Source of the DNA: Apostichopus japonicus
Taxonomy: Eukaryota > Echinodermata > Holothuroidea > Aspidochirotida > Stichopodidae
Assembly (NCBI RefSeq): GCF_037975245.1
Contig: NC_092563.1
Span: 16,589,094 to 16,653,093, forward strand
Direction: 5' to 3'
DNA length: 64,000 bases
The number at the start of each line of letters is the position of its first letter. The stretch's first letter is position 1. Under the pieces are notes generated by a model, which saw nothing but the letters and a program-made list of their open reading frames with translations, was not told where the DNA came from and searched no databases. The position numbers and the translations under genes were made by a program. Of the stretch, positions 48,587 to 60,457 are shown one piece after another.

Positions 48587-49533
48587 TTTTACTATAAACC
48601 AATTGCCAGGTAGGGCAGTGCTAAGAGATGCTAGCAATACGTGCACATGTACACTAATTTAACAGTTATCAGATGTAAGATGTTCAGATGTAAGACGACA
48701 GTCTGGTAAATCAGTAAAAATTTTGTTTTATAGTGAGTGTTTCATCTTCCCATCAGCAGAAGGAAGGGAAAAAACATCAATCAAGGTCTCTTTCTAATAG
48801 GCTACAGATCTGTATCTTTTCACTTTTACACAATCCTTCATTTTTGATGCGAGTCGATTAAACACTGCCAAAGGACGAGATCCTAGTTGTAGATAAGACT
48901 AAGGGGACTCCAAATTTTTTAAAGGTAATAAATAAACCGTGACAGGTAATATTAAATCGCTCGATCAGCAGAATGCTGATAGGAAGACACCATAATCTAC
49001 AACATCTGGCAAGGTAGGTTGTTTCTTAAGAATATAGACAAATTTAATACGGTTCTATACTGCTCTGACCGATGAATCTACTTAACGTCCCTGCTTCAAT
49101 TTTTTTCTTTATCCTAACCCCCCTACTCACCAGTAGGGGATTGGTAAGGGCAATAAAAATTTGACCATGAAATAAAGTCTACAACATTACAACTTAAGTG
49201 AACAAAAATTTTGAGCAATTTTGTGTCACTGTAATTACATGCCTTGGTGAAAGGGGCAAAAAATAGGAACGAAAGGTCTTCTGGGAAGCATGCCTGGTAA
49301 ATTCTCTGGCATTGAAGTGTGTGAAATAAAGTTCAAGGGAGGTTTAATGCATACTGTTTGCACTGCAACAAAAGTCGGTTGTCTAGACAACGAACAAAGA
49401 ATTATTCAAGATGGTGGTTTTTTCTTTCATGTTCCCAGAAGTTAGCTTTATAGATTCAAACGTCTTCAAAATGATCCAGGGAGTCCATCATACCCAATTG
49501 TGCTGACTTTGCTTTTCCTCACCAAAGTCTAAA

Positions 49534-49625
49534 TTATTCCTTCTTCTCATCTTCCAGCATTTGTTCCCAGAAATCCCGGTGAGCATTATCTTCCATATGG
49601 TCCTCTTCAAATCCCCAGATCATAT
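49534..49625 (-). CDS. Terminal coding exon (E10), acidic C-terminus
   Basis: A strong acceptor (TTTCTTCTTCTGTAAACAG on the minus strand) is followed by two bases that finish a codon, then MIWGFEEDHMEDNAHRD and FWEQMLEDEKKE, then TAA at 49534-49536. The 29 residues contain 11 Asp/Glu and read like a genuine acidic C-terminus. The other two frames stop within 6 codons. After E9 the split codon becomes GAT (Asp), giving a junction LLED-MIWG. The plus strand offers only a 21-nt splice-bounded alternative here, which I consider less likely. Confidence 0.55.
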
Positions 49626-49902
49626 CTGTTTACAGAAGAAGAAAGAAAGAAAGTTCTTTCATTAACTCTCCCCCATCAAATAAAAGAGTCCCTGACTCTG
49701 TGTGCATCATCCTTGAAACCAAAATATTATTATTATTATTACTAACACCACTTTTAATACAGACAGGAGATTCTTTCTCTAGCCAAGGGTGCTCCACACA
49801 TTATACCAGTCAATTAAGAGAGTTTTGATACCATTTTCTCAGCTGGCCACATTTGACATAAAGCTAACACCCTAATAAACTCTCAGTTTCGTTATCTGTT
49901 TT

Positions 49903-49925
49903 GACATGGAGGTTTTTACCTCCAT
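49903..49925. repeat. Short perfect palindrome
   Basis: CATGGAGGT and ACCTCCATG flank a T-rich loop. Confidence 0.8.
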
Positions 49926-50376
49926 GATTTTGAGAGCCCTTGGTTGCTCATCTCAAGCAGTAATGAACTTGGTTATAGGGGGGTTAACCTGAATCATGCC
50001 CACCCACCGGGCAGACTTTCTCATCTACCTATAAATCATTTATGTCAGATGGCATAAATATTTCACTTTGGAAACTGATGGATGCCATAACCTGGATTAA
50101 TAGGGAGCAATTAGTTCCAGTCAAAAACTTTAATAGTCATATGTAATACTTTTCTTTGACCAAGGATATATAGCCTAACAGGCACAGTTGGGGACAAAAT
50201 ATCAGCCTAAGCTGGTTGGCACCTGGAGCCAATCAAGCAGAGACCTAGCAGGGTGGCCATTATAATTATCAATACTTGCTATGAGCGACCTGAACTGGCA
50301 GAGACAATGAACTTGACCAAAGTCTCAAGAGAAATATATATCCAGTTATCTTTTCTACAAAGCTTTTTTTTTTCCT

Positions 50377-50815
50377 TCAACGTAGCAGTTGGGTAAGAAG
50401 AAGCTCCACGGTGTGCCTTCTGGCACATGACGCCAGTGAAGCCATCTTCACTCCGTTGCGTGGTCCCATAGGGTCGAATCGTGCAAGAATTTGATCATGA
50501 GGAAAATTGGCAGAGAGGATGCCACTCCGTGGAAAGGCAGATGGTAGCAAGTAAAATCTATATTCCCAATAAGACCCATGCTGAGGTGAGTCTTTGGGGG
50601 AAAGTTTCAATTAAGGAGATGAGTTGTCCAAAGAGCAATACAGATCAGTTTTTGCTCTTTTAAACTTGAAGGGATTAGAAATTTCAAAAAATTGTTTGTT
50701 CAGCAATGCCAATAGTTGTTCCTCCTTCAGACATTTAAATCTCACTGCAGGTTGTGCGGCAAGACGTGCCGCAATTTGCTTACTAAGCAACCCTCCCTGG
50801 ATTGAACAAAGAAGG
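50377..50815 (-). pseudogene. Two adjoining open frames, possible decayed coding region
   Basis: The minus-strand upstream frame reads GGLLSKQIAARLAAQPAV then FKCLKEEQLLALLNKQFFEI and stops near 50620. A second frame (50610-50377) reads GILSANFPHDQILARFD and ends ARRHTVELLLTQLLR. GC content is higher than the surroundings and both frames read protein-like. No family is recognised. The plus strand also has splice-like signals here (acceptor CCTTCAACGTAGCAG near 50390, donor GAGGTGAGT near 50585), so strand is uncertain. Confidence 0.25.
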
Positions 50816-50821
50816 AGCTAG

Positions 50822-52068
50822 TATTCTGTGATGGAGAGTATTAATACAGTACAATGAAAGTGATAAACATTCACATCAAGCAGTTCATATGCTAGAGAAG
50901 ATCAGAGTGCTTATAAGTATTGGAGACTGGTAAGACACTAGAGGAAAGAATTAAGTGTGTACAAAACAAAGCTGGGAAAACAATAAACAAAGTCTGGGAA
51001 AGTAAAACAAGTGAGACAACATTGTCAATGTCACTTGTTGATTAATTTGCATCCCTCCCTCCACTGAGAAAATGTGGATTTCAAAATATGTTGAAATGTC
51101 AAGTTTGAAGGTTTTTCAGAGCAATATTGACATGAAATGAAATCCCCAAAACTTACTGGTTTCTGTCCTTACAACTATAACTAAACATCCTTTTGAACGT
51201 GTGTTTTAGTGCTAATAGTTGGCGAAATCAGAGAACTTTCCCAAAAAGACATTCACTTCAAAAATTAAGTTAAAAAACTTTTTCAAGTTTTTAAACAAGC
51301 TGCACTTATCTTTAATACACAGTTGCTAAAGTTGCTCCAAGCTATATTCAGTTCTGATGAAATGAGTAGGACTGCAAGCCCTGAACTCAATTCATATGTA
51401 GACCTACATAACCCAAGTCTGTAAAGTTATAATTCTATTGTAGACGCCATCGCTCAAGGCTCATCTTATTCAGAGAGAGATTCCTCCGGGGGCGTTGCAA
51501 ATTCAACTCTCTCTAAACCATTTCGATAAACAAATTTAAGAAAAAACAAGCTTTGCTAAATCAAATCTGTTGCAGTTATTTCTTTCAACCGCTTCAATGG
51601 CTAATGCGATGTTGCCATGGCGACGATTCGAAGAATTTACTTATAATCCATAAATGCAGATGCTAAAAAAAGGTGGGAATTCAATAAATGCGAAACACAA
51701 ACCACTATCAAATCGTATGAAGTACTTTTATCTGCCATCGCTGGCTTGTGTCTGGACCGATGAGCACTTAAGAGCCAGAGTGAATAAGACAGATAGATAG
51801 TAAACAAATCATATATTTTTTTCCCCCCATTTCTCGTCAAGTTTTCAATCAATGTCTGCTAGGTTTTTGCGGGCTCTTTTCCCTGAAATTTCAACCCCCG
51901 CAAATGTGTCCTGAAAAAAATTTCAGTTAGAGGGCTGTGCAACATACGTACCTACTGATTATGAATGAAAAATCGCAAAGAGAGTAGAATAGAACGCTTT
52001 AATGTGGCTTGCTTAAAGTTTGTTTTTGGAAGTGTTTAGATAAATTAACCACAAGTTATGTCCTCTAC
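50822..52068. other. Intron-like stretch with a CpG-richer patch
   Basis: No supported exon. 51430-51780 has more CpG than its neighbours and holds three start-like ATGs in GCGATGGC or CCATGGCG contexts. One of them, on the minus strand at 51738, opens MADKSTSYDLIVV. Confidence 0.4.
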
Positions 52069-52098
52069 CTTCAAGTAGACCATGCATTCCTAATGTAA
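52069..52098 (-). CDS. Candidate exon E9, 30 nt
   Basis: Acceptor AAAAGACAG and donor GAAG/GTAGAG on the minus strand bound TT, then TLGMHGLLE, then G. Phase 1 at both ends, so it can be inserted or skipped without shifting frame. The polypyrimidine tract is poor, which is the main weakness. Read into E10 it gives the pleasing junction GLLED-MIWGFEED. Confidence 0.3.
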
Positions 52099-54706
52099 CT
52101 GTCTTTTGTTTCTTTCCTTAACACAATAGCTGTAAACATTGTATGGTAAAAGGGTGTACCAGATGAGATCCTAAACATTGTGGAACAAGAGTTCAGTTGT
52201 CGTGTGGAGACAGGTAGGAGAGGCGTAAAATAAATCTAAAACATCAATATGAAACGCTGATGGTTGACTGCATCTGCTCGAGCAGGTCTGCAAATAAACA
52301 GCTATATCATTTATAAAAAATTTGTGGGACACAAAAATTATCTGTACATAGAACTTATCGGAATATAGCTCAAGAGTAACCCAAACTGTTGTCAACCAGT
52401 CAGCACAGGACTCCTTACCAGTAACTTCGGTATCCAACTGTGTGTGTATGAATTTAATAAAGACTTGGTGAAAGTTAGGCTTATAATCCAATATAAAATT
52501 GCAGGTTTCTCAAGTTCAACACACACACAATTGCCAATAACAAACCATTCTCATGCCAAGTGGCCGATTAATTCTTTTTCCAATTTGCCCACAACTTTAT
52601 TAAAATATATATTTTTTGGGGTTCAAATTCAATATTGTAGTTCCGAGTTTGATTCAATCTATGTGTTTATCTGATATATATTTCCACGGTAACAACAACG
52701 GTAATAATAACATGTTGGCCATTACGAGTTTCTCTCGCAGCAGTCTGTCGCAAACTTTAAATGGCAAGGTTAATTGAATTGGAGATGTTGGAGCCAGACC
52801 AACAATTTACATGAATTGGCACCCTTTCACAGACAAATTTGGCTAGATACCTGAGGGGATTTTATATATTCTTAGTCTGTACTGGGCGCTTTCATAGTTA
52901 ACTTCGTAGGTTTACTGTGTATAGTCCATATATTGGCACTGAATGAAAAAAACTTCAACTTTTGATCATTCTGTTTAGAGAGAGAACAGTATAGTCTCTG
53001 ATTCACTTCTTGCAGGAAGCAGAGAGCTGCCAAGGTATGAAGCCGGCATGCGTATATGTGCCATAACTGGTGCATGTAATATGATGGATATGGACCATTA
53101 AACATCAATTCAGGGTCCATCAAAGATGCATGGGGCAAAAGTCCATCAATGGTTGCTCCCCTGGACTTGACTGTACTGTATATACTGTGATGGGAAGGAC
53201 CCACTAATAAGTGAATAAGCAGCCCTGGCAACTTTCAAAGTTGAATTTAATAGTCAATTTGTTTTTTTAAGACACTTGACATATAAATCTATTGACAATG
53301 CATTTCATCAGCTTTTCCAGCCATGGTTTGTTTCAAATAATACAAATTGCAAAACTTTGTGGCATGTTCAAGTACACAAAAAATGTGTTAAATAGGGGAA
53401 AGAATGATATATGTTGCTGAGACAGAGGGTCTTTAAAGTTTAAATCAACAGAGATTTATTTTATGGACAGATTATATTCTCCAGAGAAAATAATAAACTT
53501 GATAATTCCTCCTTAAAAGAAAGTTTGCCAAACTTAACAAAAAAAAATAAAAAAATCCTTTCCCTGCAATCTGAGGTCTACCAGAAAAGAAGGAGAGGGA
53601 AAAAAAAGAAAAAAGAAAGAATCTGTTTCTCTTTTTTGAAATAACAAACACCTTTTAAGAGGCCACACACAGGAAGCGTCCCACGGGACACATTTGTAAA
53701 AGAACCAGTTATACTGTCTTTGCTCTCATTTCAGTCGCCAGTTTTAAGTTTCAGCATTTTATCTTAACCGTAATATCCATAAAACTCGGAAAGCTGGGTT
53801 TTCATTTCGCACAATCACATCTCCGATATGAAGTTCTAGGTCGAAGAGAGTGTCATGTACCAATTCGTTTGCCTTACAGTGGAGGAGCATGTTATAGCTG
53901 GCTGGGCTAAGTTTCTATTAAAGAGACTTATTTCTCAAGTGCTGGGTTTCAAGAAGGTGCCTGTCGGACTCCCTACAGAAATATGGTAGGCGACGAGCGT
54001 GGGCTATATTTGGGATAGATGTGATTGCTGGTATAACCTTTCTGGCTCCTCCGTTCTTGTCTGTGGGAGAGAACTTCCTTCTAGAAATTGGTTGATTGTT
54101 CAAATATCTTTGACTTTTATTTCCTGTTTTTTTTGTATCCCAGATTTCCTTAGGAACATCTTAGGTTACCTCATTATAGCCCTTCAGGAGACAAAAGGGG
54201 TGTATATCAGAGTCATGGATATGGTCAAAAGTGAACTGTTATGTTCTAAAACTGACATGCATGAATTCATGTACACCGTGGGACTGGTGAAAAATACAAA
54301 GCAAACGTCTGTTACGTATACAATATTTATGACATCATAAGATGAACAGGGAGCCAACAAATACAAAGGACTGAATGGGGGGGGGGGTGGAGGGTGAGGT
54401 GGGTGGAGGGGATTTCAAAGACTTGTTTGTTTTAGCTAAACTTGGAAGATGGAAGGTTGTTGTTACATGTGTGTATGGGTAAGGAGAAACTAAATGGTAG
54501 TTTCAGAAGTAAGGAATTTAAGGAAGGAACCAAGATGAGAAGTAAGGAAGAAAGGACAAGTGGAGGGTGATCTGAAAGTAGGTCATGGGTGTTCCCAAAA
54601 TTTGTAGGTCTAATATTTAGATGAGAAAGTACAGTAGATATGGATGGTGAGGGGGTGGATATGGGGAAAGTAAGAGAAAATTGAAATACAGTTCATTAAA
54701 ACTTAC
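52099..54706. other. Intron-like stretch
   Basis: A minus-strand frame at 52171-52491 (HQVFIKFIHTQLDTEVTG before a GTAAGG donor near 52420) and a 119-aa frame at 52872-53231 are unrecognised and do not fit the phase chain. Not called. Confidence 0.35.
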
Positions 54707-54771
54707 TTGCCCTACTCTCCCTAAATATCCCAAACATCTCCATTAATTTGTGTGTGCTATGACTATATCCA
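54707..54771 (-). CDS. Candidate exon E8, 65 nt
   Basis: A very good acceptor (CTTTCCCCTTGTTGTCTTATAG) and donor (GCAA/GTAAGT) on the minus strand. Only one frame is open: GYSHSTHKLMEMFGIFRESR then A, entering at phase 2 and leaving at phase 1. By border strength this is one of the best exons in the chain. Confidence 0.45.
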
Positions 54772-55709
54772 CTATAAGACAACAAGGGGAAAGGAGTAGG
54801 GGTGGGGGAGAAGGGAGACGTTACATATGATACACAAAGCTTGCCAAAATTCATACTATATTATTTTCCTTTTATTCATCAAAACATCTTGAAGTTGGTA
54901 TGAACTATGAAGTACAGATAAAAGCAAGCCTGGTCCAAAGAGACCACTTCTGCCATGGGTGGAGGATGGAGAGGCTCGGGCCTTCTGGCATAACGTTTCA
55001 CTCTAACTTCTCAGTGGTTGGAAATCACCCCTTCACAATTACTCTCTCAAAAGTCTTGTAGGCTGAATGACACTTTTTTTTTCAATTCAGTGTCTAAGAT
55101 TCCTACTCCATTTCTCTCAAAATCTAACGAAAAACCTAAATATTTGAGAATGGTTACATCTAGACCAAGTCGCTGACACCTTTGCCCTCGTTTTGTACAT
55201 TTTTTTCTTGTTCGATTTCTGTTTTTTATATATTTTAACTTTTACGTTTTATCTTCTGTAATCATGTTGGCTCAAATGGCTGCGGTGATTTATATACTTC
55301 TCTATAATTGTGAGTTACTCTCTGAAAGCGGATATTTTTGACTATTTGCACAACCTATCGATATTCTTCGCTGCACATAAAGACAAAATCCCATTTGCGG
55401 AAAAACCTGTAACCAATCCCTGGTGCTTTGTTTCTTATTAGTTAGTTATATCCGGAGGAGTTTCGAGTTACTTTGTCACAGAAATCTCATCGAACCGATA
55501 CATCATCATGTAATGTATCAAAGGAAATGAAAACCTACTTTTATAAAGTGATAATGATACACATATAAAAATCAGCTGGTTTTCTGATCTTCCTCCATTT
55601 TGTTTTTTCTCTCCCTTCCTTTCCTTCCTTCTTTCTTCCTTCCTTTTTTCATTCTTCTTCTTCTTTTTCTGTTTTTGTGGTTGAATTGCAAGGAGAGGGA
55701 AATGGTTAC
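54772..55709. other. Intron-like stretch
   Basis: Includes a pyrimidine-rich TTCC/TTCT tract near 55606-55676. No further exon is supported. Confidence 0.4.
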
Positions 55710-55751
55710 CTGCCACCTGATAGACCGACGACTAAAACCGCTAAATGTATT
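55710..55751 (-). CDS. Candidate exon E7, 42 nt
   Basis: Acceptor AAATCTCTCCCTGTGGCAG and donor GGCAG/GTAACC on the minus strand. In the phase demanded by E6 and E8 it reads IHLAVLVVGLSGG, a hydrophobic stretch. In phase 0 it would read NTFSGFSRRSIRWQ, which is equally open, so the true frame depends on its partners. Confidence 0.35.
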
Positions 55752-57540
55752 CTGCCACAGGGAGAGATTTACAAAACCAGACTTCTGTCATAGATCCTCA
55801 AATTTCCAACCAGACTGCTGAGCACAAAAAGTGCCATTGCAGGTCAAAGCTTCCTTTCGGGGAAATATTTTTCAAAAGTTCATTTTCATGTCCGTGAACA
55901 AAACCACCATACTAGTAGAGAATAGGAATTAGTAAACCTGTATTAAAAATAGCAATCTGCACACTATGTGCAGCATACAATGAAACGGTCAAAAGATTAA
56001 CAAAAAGAGAGAAGCTTATTGGGGAGCTGTCATTCCTTCAAACTATTAAAATTCTTTAGAGTATCTTTTGAAACTGGTTGAGCAGGTAGTGAAGAGACAG
56101 ATATGAAGGAGTACTTAGGGGAGGGGAATGGAAACTACACAAGAGAACTAAATTTGGAAAGAGTTTGTTACAAGACTAGATGACCTGACTGTCAATTGTT
56201 AATCATGATAGTTTCTATGTGTCTATATCAAACTGAGAATTTTTCATTTCAATTGTCCATTATGGATTGAAAAGTAGCTCTTTTTTTTGGGGGGGGGGCA
56301 GGAAGGGGGTTTGTGTAAGTTTATTTAAGAACCATGCATGAGTATTGATACTGTATTAACTGACTTTTTGTTTCAGAATAAAATGGGATGCAACATGAAC
56401 TGTGATTTTACATTTTTGAGTTAAATTATTGTAACTCATTTCTGATAAAATAAGTTTTGTCATTATTTCAAAAATGAAATTTGCTGTCTGACCAGTTGAT
56501 GAGCAATATTGCCACGAGATTACACTATAAAAGTTCCACTGACGATGTATGCAGCACAATGAGTGCTTCTATGGTTACCTCTATGGAAGAGCAAAGAAAG
56601 AACCAGGAAGGAATGACCTCTGACAGAGGATTGAAAGTCCCCCCCCCTTATAGAGCAGTCCCTGCCCTCCCCTCTTGCCATGGTAAAACAACCATACCAT
56701 ACTCTATATAACTCTAATATATAACCAAAACACATAGGCTAACTGCAGGTAGTTATCTACAGTATAATAGCACAGGTCTGAGTTCAAAACAACAACCATG
56801 GCTGATGGATCTATATATACCTAATCCATTCCATCTTCTTGAAAAAATTCAAGAATTAGCGAAGAGAGGCCAATGCCCGACATCCAATACTATCTATCCA
56901 CCTACCTTGATGATAACAGATTCTGTATATACATATACATGCCTCAGCTATTTCTTTAATTGCTAGCATTCTCGTAGCCTGCTGATTAATCAGGCCGAAA
57001 TCTGTTTTAACCCCCTAACACCTTTTGTTCTGTTTTGTGCCGTGGGATTTGCCCTGGCATGTTAAATACCTCTGCTATGTAAGAGGTATATATGGCTATT
57101 AGTATAAGCAGCACTTTTCAAACAGCGTACAGTAAATCTGATATAACGCAACCTGGGTTTATAACCTAATCACATTTGTGTGGGTGGCGGATTGTGCTAG
57201 AAACAAGTTGCTTTTAATCTCAAATGAATAATTGACACACATTGCAGCAATACCATTATACCTTATAATTTTTAAAGTCCCCTTTTAAATCCTCCCCGCC
57301 TGCCCCCCTTCTTTTCCTTGTAATTATCATTGATGTTGACATATATGGTGACTTCAATAGTTAATACTTACTATTATGTATTTTAATAAAGCAATTAATC
57401 ACCATTCTATATGCATAATGGCAAGATTATTTAAAGAAAACGTACATATTTTCGAGAGAAAGTATAGATTGCCCGGTCTCTTTTTGCATTGAATTACAAC
57501 GGTCATTCGCCCGAAACTATGTACACAATCACCCAATTAC
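55752..57540. other. Intron-like stretch
   Basis: An acceptor-like TTCTTTGCTCTTCCATAG near 56585 opens GNHRSTHCAAYIVSG on the minus strand, but no donor fits. A G tract lies at 56289-56298. Nothing else is supported. Confidence 0.35.
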
Positions 57541-57562
57541 CGGCAAACACGGTTAAGTGCGT
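57541..57562 (-). CDS. Candidate exon E6, 22 nt (optional)
   Basis: Borders TCAATTATTCAAG and GCCG/GTAATT on the minus strand; reads AC, then ALNRVC, then CG. It changes phase from 1 to 2 and so links E5 to E7. Without E6-E8 the chain can go straight from E5 to E9. Weakest member of the model. Confidence 0.2.
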
Positions 57563-57953
57563 CTTGAATAATTGAGCGCAATAAGGCAGTTAACAGAGTC
57601 TCAATCTACACATGTACATGTAAACAATTACAGATGCCAAAAATAAGACTGATTTTAGTTTTCCAGTACAAAATTTCAAGGAAATATTCCAAGGCTCTTT
57701 AGAATTCACTGCTCTTTTACAGAAAGTTGAATGAATTATGCAAAATGATTGACTTAATCGCCAACTACTGTACCACATGTCGATTATCTACTTAGTGTTG
57801 CCTTCCCACAGAGAAGAGGAGATTAAATCTGAAATTTAAACTATTTTTGATCGACTCAACTGACATTTCGTTTTAGAGTATTTTGTTTCTTAATTCTGGA
57901 ATACCAACAAATGCAAGTTGCCAAGTGTGACTCCTTGCAGTGGGAAGTGCTAC

Positions 57954-57988
57954 CGGAGTAAGCTGCTATACTTTGCATTTTGTAGATT
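57954..57988 (-). CDS. Candidate exon E5, 35 nt
   Basis: Good acceptor (ATCATTTCTTAATTCCTTCAG) and fair donor (CTCCG/GTAGCA) on the minus strand. Enters at phase 2 and leaves at phase 1, reading IYKMQSIAAYS. Joined to E4, the split codon is AGA (Arg), giving TELET-R-IYKMQ. Confidence 0.4.
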
Positions 57989-58377
57989 CTGAAGGAATTA
58001 AGAAATGATGGGGTGGGCGTTGACCCACAAGGTAGGGGGTGGGGCGTCAATGAGGGTACAGGTGGTGTTACCAGTTATTGGGCAAGGTAGATAGGAAAGT
58101 GTCATGGTAGAGTTCAGGCAGATAAGGAGAGGGTAAAGTGTTATTTATTTATATTGTGCATGAATTCTATATAGTTTCTATATGCTCCACGATAGATAGC
58201 CCACATATAGGCGACTAGGCGTGGACCATTATATATTATTGCAGAGCTCTTGAAGAGAGAATGGCCGTGGCGACTTCTTCGAGCATAAACACACACTTTC
58301 TGGGCTGTGGGCAATTAAAAATGCATGCTCATCATAATGCTTAAATACCCAGGCTATCTGAAGGGGGTGGGGGAGGG
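57989..58377. other. Intron-like stretch
   Basis: A G-rich patch lies at 58008-58045. No exon is supported. Confidence 0.4.
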
Positions 58378-58556
58378 GGTAGGTCCCCAATAATTATAGT
58401 CCCCAATAATCACATAGGCATAGGCACATAGGTCCCCAAGAATCACATAGGCATAGGCACATAGGTCCCCAAGAATCACATAGGCATAGGCACATAGGTC
58501 CCCAATAATCACATAGGCATAGGCACATAGGTCCCCAATAATCACATAGGCATGGT
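58378..58556. repeat. Minisatellite, 33-bp unit x5
   Basis: CCCCAATAATCACATAGGCA plus TAGGCACATAGGT. CCCC starts units at 58401, 58434, 58467, 58500 and 58533 with exact 33-bp spacing; two middle units have AAGAAT instead of AATAAT. The period is a multiple of three, so minus-strand frames stay open as 11-residue repeats. Not a gene. Confidence 0.96.
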
Positions 58557-58811
58557 GCCCAGACAGGCGTCAAGTTCAAGCATAAAACGTTCCAAAACTT
58601 AAAGATGTGCTTCAACTGCTACACATACTGTACTGTATACAAATGTAAGGGTTCAATGAACAGATAAACGACATAAACAGAAACGATACTTATAAGGAGG
58701 CTGAGGACGATAATCGACTGCTAAGATATAAACAAAGCTCTTGACTGCTCTTTAGAGCACACAAATACTGGTAATTACTTCAAGTATCCAAAATATGGAA
58801 AGATCACTGAC

Positions 58812-58837
58812 CTAGTTTCCAATTCTGTACAAATTCG
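58812..58837 (-). CDS. Candidate exon E4, 26 nt
   Basis: Very strong acceptor (TTTTTCTGGATTTCCTACAG) and good donor (CTAG/GTCAGT) on the minus strand. In phase 0 it reads RICTELET and leaves two bases, AG, for E5. An alternative phase reads EFVQNWKL, so the frame relies on E3 and E5. Confidence 0.4.
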
Positions 58838-58869
58838 CTGTAGGAAATCCAGAAAAACAAAACACATGA

Positions 58870-58992
58870 TGTTGGCACTTTGTATGGTAGAATGAGAAGG
58901 GCATTGACCGGAGGTGCCGGTCATAGAGGGCGCACAGTGTTAAAAGGTTACCAGTTCATTCTAGGCACGGTAGAAAGGAGTGCTAAGGTTGG
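58870..58992 (+). repeat. Dispersed repeat, plus-strand copy of an inverted pair
   Basis: GAATGAGAAGGGCATTGACC, a GACCGG/CCGGTC palindrome, GAGGGCGCACAGTGTTAAA, then GGTAGAAAGGAGTGCTAAGG. Matches the reverse complement of 62440-62580. Confidence 0.85.
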
Positions 58993-60439
58993 TAAGCAAG
59001 GAACGAAGTAAATACTGTAGATTCTTGTGAGAGTACAGAGGTTATAATTTGTGAATATAAGTGCCTCAGTTTCAAATATTGGTCTGACTTCTGGCTCCCC
59101 TTTTCCCTCCCCCAAAGCTACCAAAGCTGTGTGGAAGGGGGGGGTGAGGGAGGGGGAAGGGGAGGGTCCTTGACCGGCTGTCCATAACATTAATATAGGT
59201 TGAAACTTGCAAAACAGTGGCTGTCACAAAACTCTATGTCCAGCCGATTCCTCATATGGTAAGTAGAATTGTAAAAGTTTGTCAAAATTCTGACAGTAAT
59301 CTGCTTGATAATGTCTTTTCTCTTCAGAAACTAAGAGAACTGAACTATTTTAAAGCAAACATCCATATATGTATCCTGGTAGGATTAAACTGTTTTTGAG
59401 CAGTCCTACCAAGAAAACAAGAAAAGAAGACTAAGGAACACCAAAGGTTATAAACAACTTATCTTGAAAAGAGATTGAGTCTGACAACCTCTGACAAAAA
59501 TCACACAATCCCAGGCTAGCTCTGCAATTCACAATACTACCCAGGAGGATCCCCTGGCCCACCAATCTGTTACCTTTCAAAAACCTTCAAAAGCTTTAAG
59601 AGGATCTATTTCAAGTTTAAAACCTCAATGACTTAAAATAGTCTATTCTTGATCTGCCTTTGTTGCCAGGATGTTTGAACAGCAATGTCTTGAATTGAAA
59701 AGAACCCACAAGCAGATTAGTCTATTTAAAATGTAACACAAAATCTTGTTTACAGTCCCACTAACTGCAGCTGTTATTGTCTCGGTTTTAAGCGCATAAC
59801 GCGTAGGAAAGGTTTCTTTCACACAACTTGGAGTTCTATGGTCAACTGTCAAGCCACAAAGAGAGGGATTTCAATACATGAAGGTGCACCCTTCAGAGGT
59901 CAATGGCCCAAAATGGTAAAAACCTAAATAGTCTATTACTGAGATCTGCAGACTTTGTTGGTTGGAATAGGGAAAGAGGTAATTATTAGGGCTAGGAGAG
60001 AACATATAATTATTTCTCACACAGGGCATCTCACACCATCACTGTAATAACCCAAATGTTGCAAAGGAGGTAGGATCAAGCATGCCGATGTTCCATGCTA
60101 TAAGGGAAGTTCCACTCTCACAAAACAAAATTGTCCCTAGAAAGGGCTTATCAATTTTTTTTGTTGCCCTTTCCTGTTATACATGAACAGAAGGTCCATA
60201 TAATGCTTGCAAAACTTGTTGCAATTCCCCAAAATATATAATGGAGTTGTTGTATAGAGACAGATATAATTAATAAATAAATATAATTAGCCAGAGAGCC
60301 ACAACTGTTACGTGTGAAACTCACTTTGCATATATAAAACCACAGTGTGAAAAGCTTATGAAGTTTTTTTAGGGTTTTAAGTCTTACTAATTCCAACTAA
60401 GTACTCAATGGGCTTTTGGGATGATAAAAGAAATCTCAC
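58993..60439. other. Intron-like stretch
   Basis: A G-rich block lies at 59139-59166. Splice-like pairs near 59217-59257 (plus) and 59757-59818 (both strands) exist but do not fit the chain. Confidence 0.35.
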
Positions 60440-60457
60440 CTCCAATGTTTTGACAAT
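60440..60457 (-). CDS. Candidate microexon E3, 18 nt
   Basis: Strong borders on the minus strand: acceptor TCTTTCTGTCTGATTGTGTAG and donor GGAG/GTGAGA. Phase 0 at both ends, reading IVKTLE. It joins E2 and E4 as RRQ-IVKTLE-RICTELET, a continuous amphipathic helix-like sequence. Microexons of this size are often spliced in a tissue-regulated way, which cannot be judged here. Confidence 0.38.

Noticed and set aside
52171-52491. 106-aa minus frame with a GTAAGG donor inside
   Set aside because: Reads protein-like, but no length or phase lets it join E8, E9 or E10.
52872-53231. 119-aa minus frame
   Set aside because: No domain, background composition, no start or splice context.
58354-58615. 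Tyr/Ala/Cys repeat frames on the minus strand
   Set aside because: Product of the 33-bp minisatellite.
59757-59818. Exon-like segment reading KETFPTRYALKTETITAAV (minus) or spliceable on plus
   Set aside because: The minus acceptor is poor, the plus donor is weak, and it is not needed by the phase chain.
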